A stretch of DNA of 64,000 bases from Chloroflexota bacterium (GCA_002716405.1 PBBA01000002.1:1-64000); one strand, 5' to 3'; positions 47,249-58,136 are shown, counted from the first letter of the stretch. Translations and numbers: made by a program. Notes: a model not told the origin generated them from the letters alone.

Positions 47249-48874
47249 ATGAAAAATGAATTTGTTGCAGCAATTACACAGCTTTCTGCTGAGAAAAATT
47301 TAAATGCGGATACTGTATTTGTTGCTGTAGAAGCAGCATTAGCGTCTTCATTCCGTAAAGATGATCTTCAATATGCCAGTATTGAAACTAAAATCGATCG
47401 AATAACTGGTGATATCTCTGCATGGCAGACATGGTCAATATTAGATGATGATGAGATCGAAGATGATGAAATCGAGCTATCACCTGAACGTGCAAAAGAA
47501 TTAGGGTTTGGAGAAATTGAAATTGGCAGTATTGTACGTAAGCCTATAGAAATTACTGGAGACACTGGACGCATTGCTGCACAAACTGCTAAACAAGTTG
47601 TCTTACAAAGGTTGCGTGACGCAGAAAGAGACTCTGTTTTTCAAGATTTTTCAGGTAAAGAGGGAGAGTTGATTTCTGGAACCGTTCTACGTGTTGAAAG
47701 AGGTCGACAGCAAGTAGTTCTAGACCTAGGGCAAACTGAAGCCGTTCTCCCTTATTCTGAACAGATACGTTCTGAACATTACAGGGTAGGACAAAGAATT
47801 AGGGTATATATCAAAGAAGTTTACCGCGCAACTAGAGGTCCACAAGTATTGGTCTCTCGTGCAACTCCAGATTTGTTAGGAAAATTATTAGAGTTAGAAG
47901 TGCCGGAAATCTCAAGGGGTTCAATAAAAATCATCAGTATTGCTCGTGATCCAGGATTTCGCAGTAAAGTAGCCGTGGCGTCCAAACAACAAGGTATCGA
48001 TCCGATAGGTGCTATTGTTGGGGTACGTGGTGCGAGGATACAAAACATCGTCAATGAACTTAATGCTGAAAGGATTGATATCATTCGATGGGATCCGAAC
48101 GAGCTTGCTTTTGCGTCCAACGCCCTTAGCCCAGCTGAAGTCGTTTCAATCAATATTGAAAGCCACTCTAATACTGCCTACATCGCAGTCCCAGATCGCC
48201 AGATAAGTTTAGCAATAGGTAAAGATGGCCAGAATGCTCGTCTTGCAGCAAAACTGACTGGGTTAAGACTAGATATTTGCGGAGAAGGATCAATGATCGA
48301 ATCAGGAAAAAATTTATTTCCACCACCTGAACCTAATCTAGATGCTTTGTTTACTTCTGATCTTGACCGCAAAGATCAAGATGTTGCAATTTCTATTTCG
48401 GATGAAGTGATACCTTCGCAGTCGTCTTATGGAAGACCTGGACTACCAGGAGAACAACTAATTGCAAATGACACAATATCGTCAAACAATATCGATGATG
48501 ATCAAGAGCATTTAGAAGTTCAATTAACTCCTGAACAAGAAATTTTAGAGGAATTACTAGAAACTGAGACTGTTACATCAGATATCGCTCAAGAAGAAAC
48601 AGTATCCGAAAATATTGCACCACCATCAGAACAAGAAGAACCTCGCGTACTTCGCTTTGCAGATGAAATCCGTGAAATAAGGCTACAGGAAGAAGATCGC
48701 GAGCGAAATCGTCGTGGAAAGAATCGTCGTCGAGGTGGATCAGATACCCGATCTAGCCGTAGACGCGGACGCCAGGATTATGATTTTGATGAAGATGAAA
48801 TCGAAGCGGCACTTCATGGAAATACCTATGAAGATGACACCTACGATGATTTTGACGATGAATACGATGACTAG
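47249..48874 (+). CDS. nusA: Transcription termination/antitermination protein NusA
   Basis: Binds RNA polymerase and nascent RNA. The 541-aa protein has the N-terminal polymerase-binding domain ([20 protein letters not shown]), S1 ([23 protein letters not shown]), and KH1/KH2 ([37 protein letters not shown]). A long poorly conserved C-terminal extension (about 350-541) has an Arg-rich stretch ([14 protein letters not shown]) and a fully acidic end ([13 protein letters not shown]). It is first of nusA-infB-rbfA-truB. rimP, its usual upstream neighbour, is not here. Confidence 0.95.
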   Translation: MKNEFVAAITQLSAEKNLNADTVFVAVEAALASSFRKDDLQYASIETKIDRITGDISAWQTWSILDDDEIEDDEIELSPERAKELGFGEIEIGSIVRKPIEITGDTGRIAAQTAKQVVLQRLRDAERDSVFQDFSGKEGELISGTVLRVERGRQQVVLDLGQTEAVLPYSEQIRSEHYRVGQRIRVYIKEVYRATRGPQVLVSRATPDLLGKLLELEVPEISRGSIKIISIARDPGFRSKVAVASKQQGIDPIGAIVGVRGARIQNIVNELNAERIDIIRWDPNELAFASNALSPAEVVSINIESHSNTAYIAVPDRQISLAIGKDGQNARLAAKLTGLRLDICGEGSMIESGKNLFPPPEPNLDALFTSDLDRKDQDVAISISDEVIPSQSSYGRPGLPGEQLIANDTISSNNIDDDQEHLEVQLTPEQEILEELLETETVTSDIAQEETVSENIAPPSEQEEPRVLRFADEIREIRLQEEDRERNRRGKNRRRGGSDTRSSRRRGRQDYDFDEDEIEAALHGNTYEDDTYDDFDDEYDD

Positions 48875-48912
48875 AAATACAGTTGCCAAGTATTATGTAA
48901 AGGATCACCTCT

Positions 48913-50718
48913 ATGACTCAGGAGACCCCTACGGAGAACTCAACTGTTCGTATTCCAACAGCATTAGCAGTTGGTGAACTCGCAGAAATCCTTAATATTT
49001 CAGCCATAGATATCATCAAAGAGCTTATGAAAAATGGTGTGATGGCCAATGTTAATCAAGTTATTGACTTCGACACGGCAGCAATAGTTGCAACCGATCT
49101 AGGTTTTGAATTAGAAGAAGAAACGGATGAAATAAACTCTTCTGAATCTTCTTCAAAAGAGCAATTAACTGCTCAAAACACATCTTTACGCATACTCGAA
49201 AAAGAAAATACAAATTCACTTCCACGACCTCCAGTAGTCACAGTCCTCGGGCATGTTGACCACGGAAAAACTACTTTATTAGATCGAATTCGACTTACCA
49301 ATGTTGTAGATGCTGAAGCAGGGGGTATAACTCAACATATTGGTGCATATCAAACTCAAACGAATGATGGTCGTACTATTACCTTCATAGATACTCCAGG
49401 ACATGAAGCATTCACGGAAATGCGTGCGCGAGGTGCACAAATCACTGATGTCGCAATAATCGTGGTTGCAGCTGATGACGGATTAATGCCTCAAACCCGA
49501 GAAGCCATCGATCATGTTAAAGCAGCAGCAGTACCAATGGTTATAGCTATCAATAAAGTGGATGTTGAAAACGCTGATGTAGCTCGAACAAAAGCACAAC
49601 TACCGGAAGTAGATTTGATCCCAGAGGAATTTGGCGGAGAGCAAGTTGTTGTTGAAATTTCTGCTTTAGACGGAACAGGCATCGAAGAATTACTGGAAAG
49701 TGTTTTGTTAGTGTCAGATTTAGAAGAGCCAAAAGCTAATCCAAATAAACCAGCTATTGGTGTCATATTGGAAGCATCAAACGATCGTCATAAAGGTCCT
49801 ATAGCCACCGTTCTGGTACAAACTGGTACTTTGCACCAAGGTGATGCAATTATTAGTGGTTTGTCCAGTGGCCGTATTCGGACAATGTCAGATTATTCTG
49901 GCAACAGGATAGAAAATGCAGGGCCGTCCACACCAATTGAAATAACAGGTCTTAACTCTGTACCTCCAGCAGGAGAACGCTTTGAAGTCAGAGACAGTGA
50001 AAAACTGGCTAAACGTGAAGCAATAGATCGTCAGAGAGATTTTGAGGCAGGAAATACTGGCAGAGAAACCGTGACATTAGATTCTTTATTCGGAGAAATT
50101 CATCAAGGAAACATAGAAAATATGCACATTATACTAAAAGTAGATGTGCACGGTTCTCTAGAACCACTAGTCCAAACACTTGAGGATCTTAACGAAGAAA
50201 ATATAGCCCCTCGAGTTATTCATGCATCTGTCGGATCAGTAAATGAATCAGATGTCCAGCTTGCAGTTGCCTCACAAGGCATCATTATAGGATTCAATGT
50301 GCAAATTGAAAATGGAGCTCACTTATTAGCTGAACAAGAGAAAGTAGAGATACGAGAATATTCCATAATTTATGATATCGTTCAAGACATTACCCAAGCT
50401 GTTCAAGGTTTGCTAGATCCAATTTTTGAAGAAGAACAGGATGCTTCTGTGGAAGTTCGTCAGGTATTCCGCAAAGGAAGAAGAAATGCAATTGCAGGAA
50501 GTTATGTTAGAGATGGGAGTATCACACGTTCAAGCAAAGCAAGAGTACTTCGTGATGGTAATGTTGTTTATGAAGGAGATATTCTAAGTTTAAAAAGATT
50601 CGAAGATGACGTTCGTGAAGTTAATACCGGTCAAGAATGCGGCATCCAAGTAGATGGATTCAATGAATTCGAAGAAGGTGATGAAATTATCATTTATCAC
50701 TTAAAGCAAATTCGATAG
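48913..50718 (+). CDS. infB: Translation initiation factor IF-2 (short N-terminus)
   Basis: The GTPase that brings initiator tRNA to the 30S subunit. The 601-aa protein has only one IF2_N domain ([27 protein letters not shown]), then the G domain ([38 protein letters not shown]), beta-barrel II, and C1/C2 ([36 protein letters not shown]). The long charged linker of many IF-2 proteins is missing. It lies 38 bases after nusA; ylxR and rplGA are not between them. Confidence 0.96.
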   Translation: MTQETPTENSTVRIPTALAVGELAEILNISAIDIIKELMKNGVMANVNQVIDFDTAAIVATDLGFELEEETDEINSSESSSKEQLTAQNTSLRILEKENTNSLPRPPVVTVLGHVDHGKTTLLDRIRLTNVVDAEAGGITQHIGAYQTQTNDGRTITFIDTPGHEAFTEMRARGAQITDVAIIVVAADDGLMPQTREAIDHVKAAAVPMVIAINKVDVENADVARTKAQLPEVDLIPEEFGGEQVVVEISALDGTGIEELLESVLLVSDLEEPKANPNKPAIGVILEASNDRHKGPIATVLVQTGTLHQGDAIISGLSSGRIRTMSDYSGNRIENAGPSTPIEITGLNSVPPAGERFEVRDSEKLAKREAIDRQRDFEAGNTGRETVTLDSLFGEIHQGNIENMHIILKVDVHGSLEPLVQTLEDLNEENIAPRVIHASVGSVNESDVQLAVASQGIIIGFNVQIENGAHLLAEQEKVEIREYSIIYDIVQDITQAVQGLLDPIFEEEQDASVEVRQVFRKGRRNAIAGSYVRDGSITRSSKARVLRDGNVVYEGDILSLKRFEDDVREVNTGQECGIQVDGFNEFEEGDEIIIYHLKQIR

Positions 50719-50728
50719 TAGATTTCAA

Positions 50729-51094
50729 ATGAGCAAACGAACGGAAAAAGTTGGAGACCTGATCCAAACAGTACTTGCTGAACAAATTGATCGAAAATTA
50801 AAACATCCAGATATCACAAGTATAATGATTTCAATTACTCGTGTAGATGTTACTCCTGATTTTAGCCATGCGAAAATATATGTAAGTATATTAGGTGATG
50901 AATTAAGTAGCACCAAAGCCATTGATGCTCTTACACATAGTTCCACCTACCTACATAGGCAATTGATCCAAGAAATACATCTCCGCAAGATACCTAAATT
51001 GGAATTCATTGAAGATCGATCCATGGAAGAGTCAGAGAAATTCAATACTCTCCTTAAATCAATCGATGGGACATTTGATTTAAAAAAAGAATGA
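50729..51094 (+). CDS. rbfA: Ribosome-binding factor A
   Basis: A KH-fold 30S maturation factor. The 121-aa protein has RTEKVGDLIQTVLAEQIDRK, ITRVDVTPDFSHAKIYVSIL, and TYLHRQLIQEIHLRKIPKLEF with the DRSMEESEKFNTLL end helix. It starts 10 bases after infB and overlaps truB by an ATGA junction, a classic nusA-operon arrangement. Confidence 0.94.
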   Translation: MSKRTEKVGDLIQTVLAEQIDRKLKHPDITSIMISITRVDVTPDFSHAKIYVSILGDELSSTKAIDALTHSSTYLHRQLIQEIHLRKIPKLEFIEDRSMEESEKFNTLLKSIDGTFDLKKE

Positions 51095-52017
51095 TGAATT
51101 TACGTGGATTTATAAATATCGATAAACCTAAAGATCTAACATCTTTTGATGTCGTTAGGGAAATTCGAAAAGCGACCAAAATAAAAAAAGTAGGGCATGC
51201 TGGTACTCTTGATCCTGATGCAACAGGAGTATTACCGATTGCAATTGGACAAGCTACTAGATTTCTTCCTTTTTTGGTCGATTCGACAAAAAAATATCGA
51301 GGTATAATTAGGTTTGGAATCAGCACTGATACATATGATTCTTCAGGAAGAATAACAGCCCAAGAAGATGCATCAAATTTGACAAGGAATTCTATAAATG
51401 AAAACTTAAAACATTTCATTGGCGATATTCTTCAAAAACCACCTATCTACAGTGCAATTAAAAAAAATGGAGTCAGGGCATATACTATTGCCCGTCAAGG
51501 AAAGAGGGTCGATCTTGAACCTAGGAAAGTAAGGGTACTCGAATTAATACTTAAACGATTTGACTATTCTAATCCAAAACATCCTCTTGCAGAAATTGAA
51601 ATAATTTGTGAAAAAGGATTTTATATACGTTCATTAGCACATGATTTAGGTTTAAAATTAGGTACTTATGGACATTTAGAAGAGTTATCACGTACACAAG
51701 TAGGCCAGTTCAAATTGGAAAATTCGGTAGATTTATCTCAGGCAAAAAAACTTTTAGAAAATGGAGATACTGATCAAATAGTTAATAGTATTGACTCTAT
51801 TTTAGAAGATTGGCCAGCGATTATAATAGGACCTAATGATGTAGCGCGGATATATAACGGAGTAGATATACACATTAAGGACATACAAATGTCGTCACAA
51901 CAATCTGATTACGATAATGCAAAATGTTATGGCCCCAATGGAGAATTAATTGCATTGGTTAAAAAAAATAAGACTAATGGTGCTTGGCACCCTTATAAAG
52001 TAATTCAACCTAACTAA
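51091..52017 (+). CDS. truB: tRNA pseudouridine-55 synthase
   Basis: Makes pseudouridine 55 in the T loop of tRNAs. The 308-aa protein has GFINIDKPKDLTSFDVV, KVGHAGTLDPDATGVLPIAIGQATRF (two parts; catalytic Asp in GTLDPDATG), PPIYSAIKKNGVRAYTIARQG and RSLAHDLG. A C-terminal PUA-like domain follows. The last stop base overlaps the convergent LysR gene (shared CTAA). Confidence 0.95.
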   Translation: MMNLRGFINIDKPKDLTSFDVVREIRKATKIKKVGHAGTLDPDATGVLPIAIGQATRFLPFLVDSTKKYRGIIRFGISTDTYDSSGRITAQEDASNLTRNSINENLKHFIGDILQKPPIYSAIKKNGVRAYTIARQGKRVDLEPRKVRVLELILKRFDYSNPKHPLAEIEIICEKGFYIRSLAHDLGLKLGTYGHLEELSRTQVGQFKLENSVDLSQAKKLLENGDTDQIVNSIDSILEDWPAIIIGPNDVARIYNGVDIHIKDIQMSSQQSDYDNAKCYGPNGELIALVKKNKTNGAWHPYKVIQPN

Positions 52018-52886
52018 CTTGCTTCAAGTGCTAAGCGATAGAAAGTTTCACTACGTGGATTTGGTACTGTATCAAATTTCCTTAACGCCAATAAAGGTCT
52101 CATAGCCACAGGGCTATTATCAAATCTCCTCAAAGCATGAAGTCCATTTTCGGCAATTCCTTCTGGTAAAACACTACATCCCATTCCGAGGTACACCAAT
52201 TGCTTTAAGACTTCTGGACTATCACTTTCTAAAACTACCCTTGGAACTATTCCTCTATTCGCTAAACCTTGATCAATAAACGACCTTGTCTGTCGACCTT
52301 CTGGATAAAGAAACCAATCACTTTTATCGACAGATTTTTGATCGTCTGGGGCATATAAAAAAAGAGGTTCTTGGCGTAATTCTGTAACATTAAAATCATC
52401 AACAATCGGACCGAAAACAAATGCCAAATCAATATCTGATTGCCTTAATTTTTCGAGTAAGTTAGCACTATGATCGACTACTAATTTAAGATCAACTTCA
52501 GGATACAAATTACGAAAATCTCTAACAGCAGCAGGTATCAAATAAAGACTAGCAGCGTCGATCATACCTACACGTAGATTACCAACTGATCCTTTTTTAA
52601 AATCTTCAACCCATTGAAATATTTCTCCGGAAGAACTTAGAACATCTTGAGAAAAATCAAGAAAGCGTTCACCTATTGCAGTCAGTTCGAAACGACCACT
52701 TCTTTTCTTAAATAATGGTGCTTGAATGCGTTTTTCAATTTCTGAGATGGCTTGTGATAATGCGGGCTGACTTATGCCGAGATGGCGACTGGCGATGGTC
52801 ACACTCTCAGAGTGATACACTTCGTGAAAATACATTAATTGTAAAAAACTGATTTTCAGGAAGGAACTAGGTAAATCTTTTTTCAT
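52014..52886 (-). CDS. LysR-family transcriptional regulator
   Basis: The 290-aa protein has an N-terminal winged helix (SFLQLMYFHEVYHSESVTIA, SRHLGISQPALSQAISEIEKR) and a periplasmic-binding-protein-like effector domain (NLRVGMIDAASLYLIPAAVRDF, LDLAFVFGPIV). It is divergent from ino1, so it may control inositol lipid genes or itself. LysR regulators usually repress their own divergent promoter. The effector is unknown. Confidence 0.9.
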   Translation of the reverse strand: MKKDLPSSFLKISFLQLMYFHEVYHSESVTIASRHLGISQPALSQAISEIEKRIQAPLFKKRSGRFELTAIGERFLDFSQDVLSSSGEIFQWVEDFKKGSVGNLRVGMIDAASLYLIPAAVRDFRNLYPEVDLKLVVDHSANLLEKLRQSDIDLAFVFGPIVDDFNVTELRQEPLFLYAPDDQKSVDKSDWFLYPEGRQTRSFIDQGLANRGIVPRVVLESDSPEVLKQLVYLGMGCSVLPEGIAENGLHALRRFDNSPVAMRPLLALRKFDTVPNPRSETFYRLALEAS

Positions 52887-52911
52887 ATTATAAGTTTTTC
52901 TTATTAGACTA

Positions 52912-52930
52912 TATAATATAATTCATTATA
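52912..52930. promoter_or_regulatory. Inverted repeat in the lysR/ino1 divergent region, candidate LysR box
   Basis: TATAAT (52912-52917) and ATTATA (52925-52930) are reverse complements around a 7-base spacer, between the lysR start (52886) and ino1 start (52967). LysR sites often contain a T-N11-A dyad. The AT richness makes chance likely, so the assignment is weak. Confidence 0.3.
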
Positions 52931-52966
52931 CCAATATATGTAACAAAATATAAACGGAAGATTATT

Positions 52967-54082
52967 ATGGCAGATAAAATCAATGTAGCGATAATTGGGC
53001 TAGGAAATTGTGCATCCTCATTAGTGCAAGGAATCGAATTTTATAAAGAAGCAGGAGCAGAGGATAAAATCCCAGGACTGATGCATCCTGTACTAGGTGA
53101 TTATCACATTAGTGATATTAATATTTCAGCTGCTTTTGATATTGATAGTGACAAAGTTGGTAAAGATATTTCTGAAGCCATTTTTGCTGGTCAAAATAAT
53201 ACTTACAAATTTACTGATGTCCCTCAACAGTCAGTAAAGGTGAGTAGAGGGATGACGCATGATGGACTAGGGAAATATTTATCTGATGTTATAACGCCCG
53301 CTGAAGGAACCACTGACGACATAGTGGGAATTTTAAAAGATACGAACACACATGTAGTAATCAATTATCTACCCGTAGGATCTGAAACAGCTACAAAATG
53401 GTATGTTGAACAAGTTTTGCAAGCTGGTTGTGCCTTCATCAACTGCATCCCTGTTTTTATAGCCAGAGAAGAATATTGGGGAAATCGTTTTAAGCAAGCA
53501 AATTTACCCATTATAGGAGACGATATAAAATCGCAAGTAGGAGCGACTATTTTACATCGTTTGCTTGTTCGCTTGTTCCAAGATCGTGGAGTACAAATTG
53601 ATCGTACTTATCAATTAAATTTTGGTGGCAATACAGATTTTTTAAATATGCTTGAAAGAGAACGTTTAGAATCTAAGAAAATATCAAAAACAAACGCTGT
53701 TACATCACAAATAGAATATGATGTACCAGATGCTGATGTTCATGTCGGCCCTTCAGATCATGTACCATGGTTACTAGATCGGAAATGGTGTCACATAAGA
53801 GTAGAAGGAACTACTTTCGGAAACGTACCCTTGAACTTAGAAACAAAGTTAGAAGTTTGGGACAGTCCTAATTCAGCTGGTGTCGTTATTGACGCTATAA
53901 GACTAGCTAAAATAGGCCTGGATCGTGGTTTATCAGGTCCACTGTTAGAACCTTCCGCATATTTTATGAAATCACCACCAGTACAAATTCGTGATGAAGA
54001 AGCTAGACTAGGAGTAGAGGCCTTTATTTCAGGGGAAACTTTAGATTCACCAATTGTTAATGTCGCAAAAAACAACAGTTAA
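52967..54082 (+). CDS. ino1: Inositol-3-phosphate synthase
   Basis: Converts glucose 6-phosphate to L-myo-inositol 1-phosphate with NAD. The 371-aa protein has [40 protein letters not shown] and the [18 protein letters not shown] core in the Rossmann/tetramer fold. It is the bacterial/archaeal short type. It is followed by a CDP-alcohol phosphatidyltransferase, making a phosphoinositide lipid route likely. Confidence 0.93.
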   Translation: MADKINVAIIGLGNCASSLVQGIEFYKEAGAEDKIPGLMHPVLGDYHISDINISAAFDIDSDKVGKDISEAIFAGQNNTYKFTDVPQQSVKVSRGMTHDGLGKYLSDVITPAEGTTDDIVGILKDTNTHVVINYLPVGSETATKWYVEQVLQAGCAFINCIPVFIAREEYWGNRFKQANLPIIGDDIKSQVGATILHRLLVRLFQDRGVQIDRTYQLNFGGNTDFLNMLERERLESKKISKTNAVTSQIEYDVPDADVHVGPSDHVPWLLDRKWCHIRVEGTTFGNVPLNLETKLEVWDSPNSAGVVIDAIRLAKIGLDRGLSGPLLEPSAYFMKSPPVQIRDEEARLGVEAFISGETLDSPIVNVAKNNS

Positions 54083-54128
54083 TAATTAATATTTTATTAC
54101 TTTAAATGATTCTTAGGCATTTCAACTA

Positions 54129-54150
54129 CTACTATATCTAGCTATAGTAG
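54129..54150 (+). promoter_or_regulatory. Hairpin just upstream of the CDP-alcohol phosphatidyltransferase start
   Basis: CTACTATA (54129-54136) and TATAGTAG (54143-54150) form an 8-bp stem with loop TCTAGC, ending 5 bases before the ATG. It would hide the ribosome-binding region, so translation could be controlled, or a protein may bind. It may also be chance. Confidence 0.4.
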
Positions 54151-54155
54151 CAATC

Positions 54156-54746
54156 ATGCAATTACTTCCAAAACGACCGCCAAAAAAATTAATGGATCCT
54201 GTGGTTGATTTTTTAATTTCACTTGGAATAACACCCAATATGCTTACAGTTTGTGGCTTTTTCGGAAGTGTATTTGCTGCTTTCATAATTGCTACAGGAA
54301 ATTTTTTTATTGGAGGTATTTTTGTCTTGCTTTTTAGTGCAATCGATATGTTCGATGGAGCAGTAGCAAGAAAATCAGAAAAAAATAGTAATTATGGTGC
54401 AGTTTTAGATTCAACATTAGATCGATTCTCAGAAATAGCAATACTAGGTGGAGTATTCATGCATTCCATTAATGAAAATAATGAACCATTAGCAATTTTA
54501 TGTTTTTTTGCATTAAGTGGATCATTAATGGTGTCATATATACGAGCACGAGGGGAAGGTCTAGGTATATCTTTAAATAATGGATTTGCCCCACGCCCAG
54601 AAAGAATAATAATTATATCAGTAGCATTAATCTTTAATTGGGTACTGTACGCAATCATAATATTACTTGCAATTACTTGGATCACAAGTATGCAAAGGTT
54701 GTTTAAAGCAAGAGTACTCCTAAGTAGCAAAAAAGGTAATGATTGA
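54156..54746 (+). CDS. CDP-alcohol phosphatidyltransferase, probable phosphatidylinositol (phosphate) synthase
   Basis: The 196-aa membrane protein has about six spans and the exact family motif D(x)2DG(x)2AR(x)8G(x)3D(x)3D (DMFDGAVAR, then GAVLDSTLD). Because ino1 is directly upstream, the alcohol acceptor is probably inositol phosphate, with CDP-diacylglycerol from CdsA as donor. Phosphatidylglycerol-phosphate synthase is the alternative. It overlaps the downstream thioredoxin-like gene's first possible start. Confidence 0.85.
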   Translation: MQLLPKRPPKKLMDPVVDFLISLGITPNMLTVCGFFGSVFAAFIIATGNFFIGGIFVLLFSAIDMFDGAVARKSEKNSNYGAVLDSTLDRFSEIAILGGVFMHSINENNEPLAILCFFALSGSLMVSYIRARGEGLGISLNNGFAPRPERIIIISVALIFNWVLYAIIILLAITWITSMQRLFKARVLLSSKKGND

Positions 54747-54747
54747 A

Positions 54748-55578
54748 ATGATACCAGGACCATTAGATAATTCAGACTCTCTTCAAATAAGTCGCTACCT
54801 TCAGGAAAGAATGATCAATCGTGTCGGAATAGATATCTGGTCGCGGAATGATTCAGGACTGGTAAGAACCGATCGGGACACTTGTACTCACTGTGAAGAT
54901 AGTATTGCACTAAGTAGACAGCTAGTCAGCCTCCATCCAGGTTTATCCTTAACTAAATACGATCTTGATGAACATTCAGATAGAGCAAATTCTGCAAACA
55001 TAAATCTCGCACCTTCTGTGGTATTGCGTGGATCTGGAAAATCTATAAAGCTAAGCGGCATGTTTTCTGGTGCTATATTTCCAGCATTACTGGACTTAAT
55101 TGGTTTTCTATCACAAGGAACTTCACCTTTAGCTGATGAAGATCTTACTGCTATACAATCAGTTTCAGAACCAATGCACATTGAAGTTATGGTGACACCA
55201 TTTGATCCCTTCTCTCCACATATGATTCGTCTACTAGGTGCTCTGGCGACAGAGATTGAATTGATTGATCTAGAAATCGTCGAATTGGCACAATACCCTG
55301 TCCTAGCAAAACAGCGTAACATCAGTGAAATTCCAACCATCATAATTAATGACAAAAGATTCACAGGTGTTTGGGATTTAGCACCAATGGTTAATCAGAT
55401 TTACAAAGTAGTCAATGGAGATTCTGAACCAGTTATAAGAGAAAAAATAATGAGTGTCCCTTATATTTCTGAAGAAGAAGCAATTGAAAGAGCACGCGAA
55501 GAATTAGCACGACAACAAGGGCAAATAGGATCAAATACTGGGGAAAATACAAGTCCAGGAGGTTTAATTATCCCCTAA
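54748..55578 (+). CDS. Double thioredoxin-fold protein, second active site lost
   Basis: It resembles protein disulfide oxidoreductase or AhpF N-terminal double thioredoxin folds. With ATG 54748 (the start at 54739 is too close to AAGG), the protein has 276 aa. Domain 1 has the CTHC active site at residues 46-49. Domain 2 has its strand IEVMVTPFDPFSPHMIRLL with DPFS at the CxxC position and no cysteines, but the cis-Pro motif EIPTIII remains. The C-terminal helical tail (about 230-276) is charged and Gln-rich. Function unknown; it is cotranscribed with the phosphatidyltransferase. Confidence 0.65.
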   Translation: MIPGPLDNSDSLQISRYLQERMINRVGIDIWSRNDSGLVRTDRDTCTHCEDSIALSRQLVSLHPGLSLTKYDLDEHSDRANSANINLAPSVVLRGSGKSIKLSGMFSGAIFPALLDLIGFLSQGTSPLADEDLTAIQSVSEPMHIEVMVTPFDPFSPHMIRLLGALATEIELIDLEIVELAQYPVLAKQRNISEIPTIIINDKRFTGVWDLAPMVNQIYKVVNGDSEPVIREKIMSVPYISEEEAIERAREELARQQGQIGSNTGENTSPGGLIIP

Positions 55579-55594
55579 CTAACAACAATTTTTT

Positions 55595-57001
55595 TTATTT
55601 CTTTTTGCTTGGCCATTTCCAGATAAGTATTCCTAAAACAATCAATACCAGAGACAAAAATACAGTTGCAATAACAATAATTAATCCAATTGATTGGATC
55701 GAGCTGTTACTCGAACTATTAGTTTTTTCTACGGAATCTCTACTTGAAGATAATTCAACTTGTGAAGACTCAATAGACCCCGAACTAGGAGCAATATTGA
55801 CTTGCGTAGGAATACTTAAAGGAACCCGAGTAGCTACAGGTGTGACTATTATATTTTTGGAAGGCGAATTAAAATTCAGAGATTCGAGTCCATTAGCATT
55901 TCGCCATTGATTATAAAGTTGGTTTGTATCAAAGTCATAAATTTTATTCAATGCATCATCAATAGGATCGCCAGCTTTAATTGATGCAAAAAGTCTAGCA
56001 AAAAGTTCTTGTCCATACTGATCAATTAAATAGTCAACAGTTGACCAAGACTGTCCATAAAAGAGATTAACTAAATTAGGATCATTCGATGGAGCAGTAA
56101 GTGAGCGAAGATTCAATGTCTTATCAGAGCTTATAGCACGTTGTACTGCAGCCTTATACGGACCAAGACTTCCTTGCATGTACACTGCAGTGCCCTCATC
56201 TAACCAAGCGGGAACACGTGTGAACGGTCCATCACCTGCTACTTTTGTTACAAGGTGAGCAGCTTCGTGACGTACAACCGCTATAGCAGGCTGAAATGCA
56301 AAAATTAAATCAGGAGCCACCCTTTGTCCTGCAGTAGTAACACTTGAATCATAAACTGCAGAACGAGGACGCTGAGCCAATTCACCTTCTCGAGGCGTTC
56401 GCCACATTATCAATTTAACGGGATAGTCAATACGAGTTTTTAAAAGTAGTTCTGTTTCTAAAATAGCATTTTTCATGGCGAGAAAATTTCTCATAGCATT
56501 GTCTTCTTGTGAACCATACCAATAGACACTAAATCTATCCTCAGAGAATGACTGCCATTCATAACGTCCATCAAGGAAAATTAATTTTTCCTCTTCAGTT
56601 ACAAAACTTCCTTCATTTTCTTTAAAAATTTCCCAATGTACTAACAAGTGGGATCCTACAGGAATATAACGATCAGCACTGATCATTTCCATTTCAAAAA
56701 CAGCTTGGTAAGTGAAATTAGAGGATTCATTTAACTTCGCGATTCCATCACCACTTATATCACCATAAGGATTAAGTATTTTATAAAAAAACCTGACTTC
56801 TTTAAGGTTCAAATCATTCTCAATATCTATAGTAAATGAAGCACTTAAAGGATCTCTTGTCACAATGTTAGTGGATGAAATATCCAAAGTTTGAGCAGAT
56901 AACATTTGGTAACACCACAAATAAGAAAATAAACCAATAAGAAAGAAAATGGTAATTCTTACAAAATTTCTAAAACTAATTTGAAACATTAAGTTATACA
57001 C
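55595..57001 (-). CDS. Membrane-anchored gluzincin (Peptidase-MA-like) protein
   Basis: The 468-aa protein starts with a hydrophobic segment (ITIFFLIGLFSYLW, residues about 16-30) and ends with another span (LIIVIATVFLSLVLIVLGILIW region), so both ends are anchored. The centre has VRHEAAHLVTK (HExxH) and AWLDEGTAVYM, whose Glu would be the third zinc ligand, as in gluzincins. The Ser-rich region before the last span is a spacer. It is transcribed after prfB, overlapping its stop by 8 bases. Confidence 0.75.
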   Translation of the reverse strand: MYNLMFQISFRNFVRITIFFLIGLFSYLWCYQMLSAQTLDISSTNIVTRDPLSASFTIDIENDLNLKEVRFFYKILNPYGDISGDGIAKLNESSNFTYQAVFEMEMISADRYIPVGSHLLVHWEIFKENEGSFVTEEEKLIFLDGRYEWQSFSEDRFSVYWYGSQEDNAMRNFLAMKNAILETELLLKTRIDYPVKLIMWRTPREGELAQRPRSAVYDSSVTTAGQRVAPDLIFAFQPAIAVVRHEAAHLVTKVAGDGPFTRVPAWLDEGTAVYMQGSLGPYKAAVQRAISSDKTLNLRSLTAPSNDPNLVNLFYGQSWSTVDYLIDQYGQELFARLFASIKAGDPIDDALNKIYDFDTNQLYNQWRNANGLESLNFNSPSKNIIVTPVATRVPLSIPTQVNIAPSSGSIESSQVELSSSRDSVEKTNSSSNSSIQSIGLIIVIATVFLSLVLIVLGILIWKWPSKKK

Positions 57002-58104
57002 TCACAGTATTTCGCAAAAAAGCGACAATAAAGTCATCAATATCACCATCCAAAACTTTATCTGTATCATTAATTTCAACTTGAGTTCTGAGGTCTTTTA
57101 CCATCCGGTATGGTTGCAATACATACGAACGAATTTGATTCCCCCATCCCGCTTGAACATGCTCTCCTTTTAACTTTGCCTGCTCTTCTTCAATTTTTTG
57201 AATTTCTAAATCAAGCAACTTAGATTCAAGTACTCTCAATGCACTCTCACGATTTCTCGATTGTGAACGCTCATTTTGACAAGTTACAACTATTCCTGTT
57301 GGAAGGTGAGTAATACGAACTGCAGTATCATTTTTCTGCACATTTTGACCACCATTTCCACTTGCTCTATAAGTATCTATACGTAATTCATCCCCATTAA
57401 TATCTACATTGATATCTCCGTCAGTTGCTTCTGGAACTGTCTCAACTAGAGCAAAACTAGTATGTCGTGCATGTGATGAATCAAAAGGAGAAATCCTAAC
57501 TAATCTATGCACCCCTTTTTCTGATTTCAGAAGGCCATACGCATTTTCACCAGTAATTTTTACTTCGACAGACTTAATGCCTGCCTCATCTCCACTATTT
57601 ATTGCAAGGATTTGTGAACGAAAACCGCGATTATCTGACCAGCGTAAATACATTCGTAATAACATTTCTGCCCAATCTTGAGCCTCCGTACCACCTGCTC
57701 CAGCATGGATAGAAAAAACCACATTCCGATGGTCATACTCATCACCTAGAATAAGACCCAATTCTAATGATTCAAATTCCTTGTTTATGATACCTAGTTC
57801 ATTATTTAAATCATCTTGCAATAAATCACGTTCATCTGGAGAGGCCTCACCAACTAGAGAAAGCAAATCTTGAATTTCAGATAACTTAAATTCAAGTGAT
57901 TGCCAAGTATTAATTATACCTTCAAGTTTTGATATTTCTTTCATTACACCTTGAGCATAATTACGATCGCTCCACAGATCGGGAGCTTCAGCAGTTTTTT
58001 TTAGCTCGTCTAAACGATTCTGGTGTTGTGACAAGTCAAAGCCGCACCTGTATGTCACGGACTTTTTGTAAAAGTTCAGCTACTTTTTGTTCGATTTCTT
58101 GCAT
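56994..58104 (-). CDS. prfB: Peptide chain release factor 2, with programmed +1 frameshift
   Basis: RF2 terminates at UGA and UAA. The gene starts at ATG 58104 and has 22 codons to a TGA at 58038-58036. A +1 shift after CTT (skipping T 58038) continues in the frame beginning GAC 58037, giving 369 aa in total. The slip sequence CTTTGAC is the canonical one, with AGGTG a few bases upstream as the internal Shine-Dalgarno. The SPF anticodon motif (ISPFDSSH) and the catalytic GGQ (NGGQNVQKN) are intact. The GTG at 58058 is in the second frame and is not the true start. Confidence 0.97.
58036..58050 (-). promoter_or_regulatory. prfB programmed frameshift site
   Basis: CAGGTGCGGCTTTGA region: AGGTG internal Shine-Dalgarno, slippery CTT codon (58041-58039), in-frame TGA (58038-58036) then C. 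This is the standard autoregulation of RF2, in which low RF2 favours the shift. Confidence 0.93.
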
Positions 58105-58136
58105 AACACAATTTTCCTATGGAAAAACACTATTGA

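Noticed and set aside
58058..58104. prfB start at GTG 58058
   Set aside because: The programmed frameshift explains the second frame and supplies the true N-terminus.
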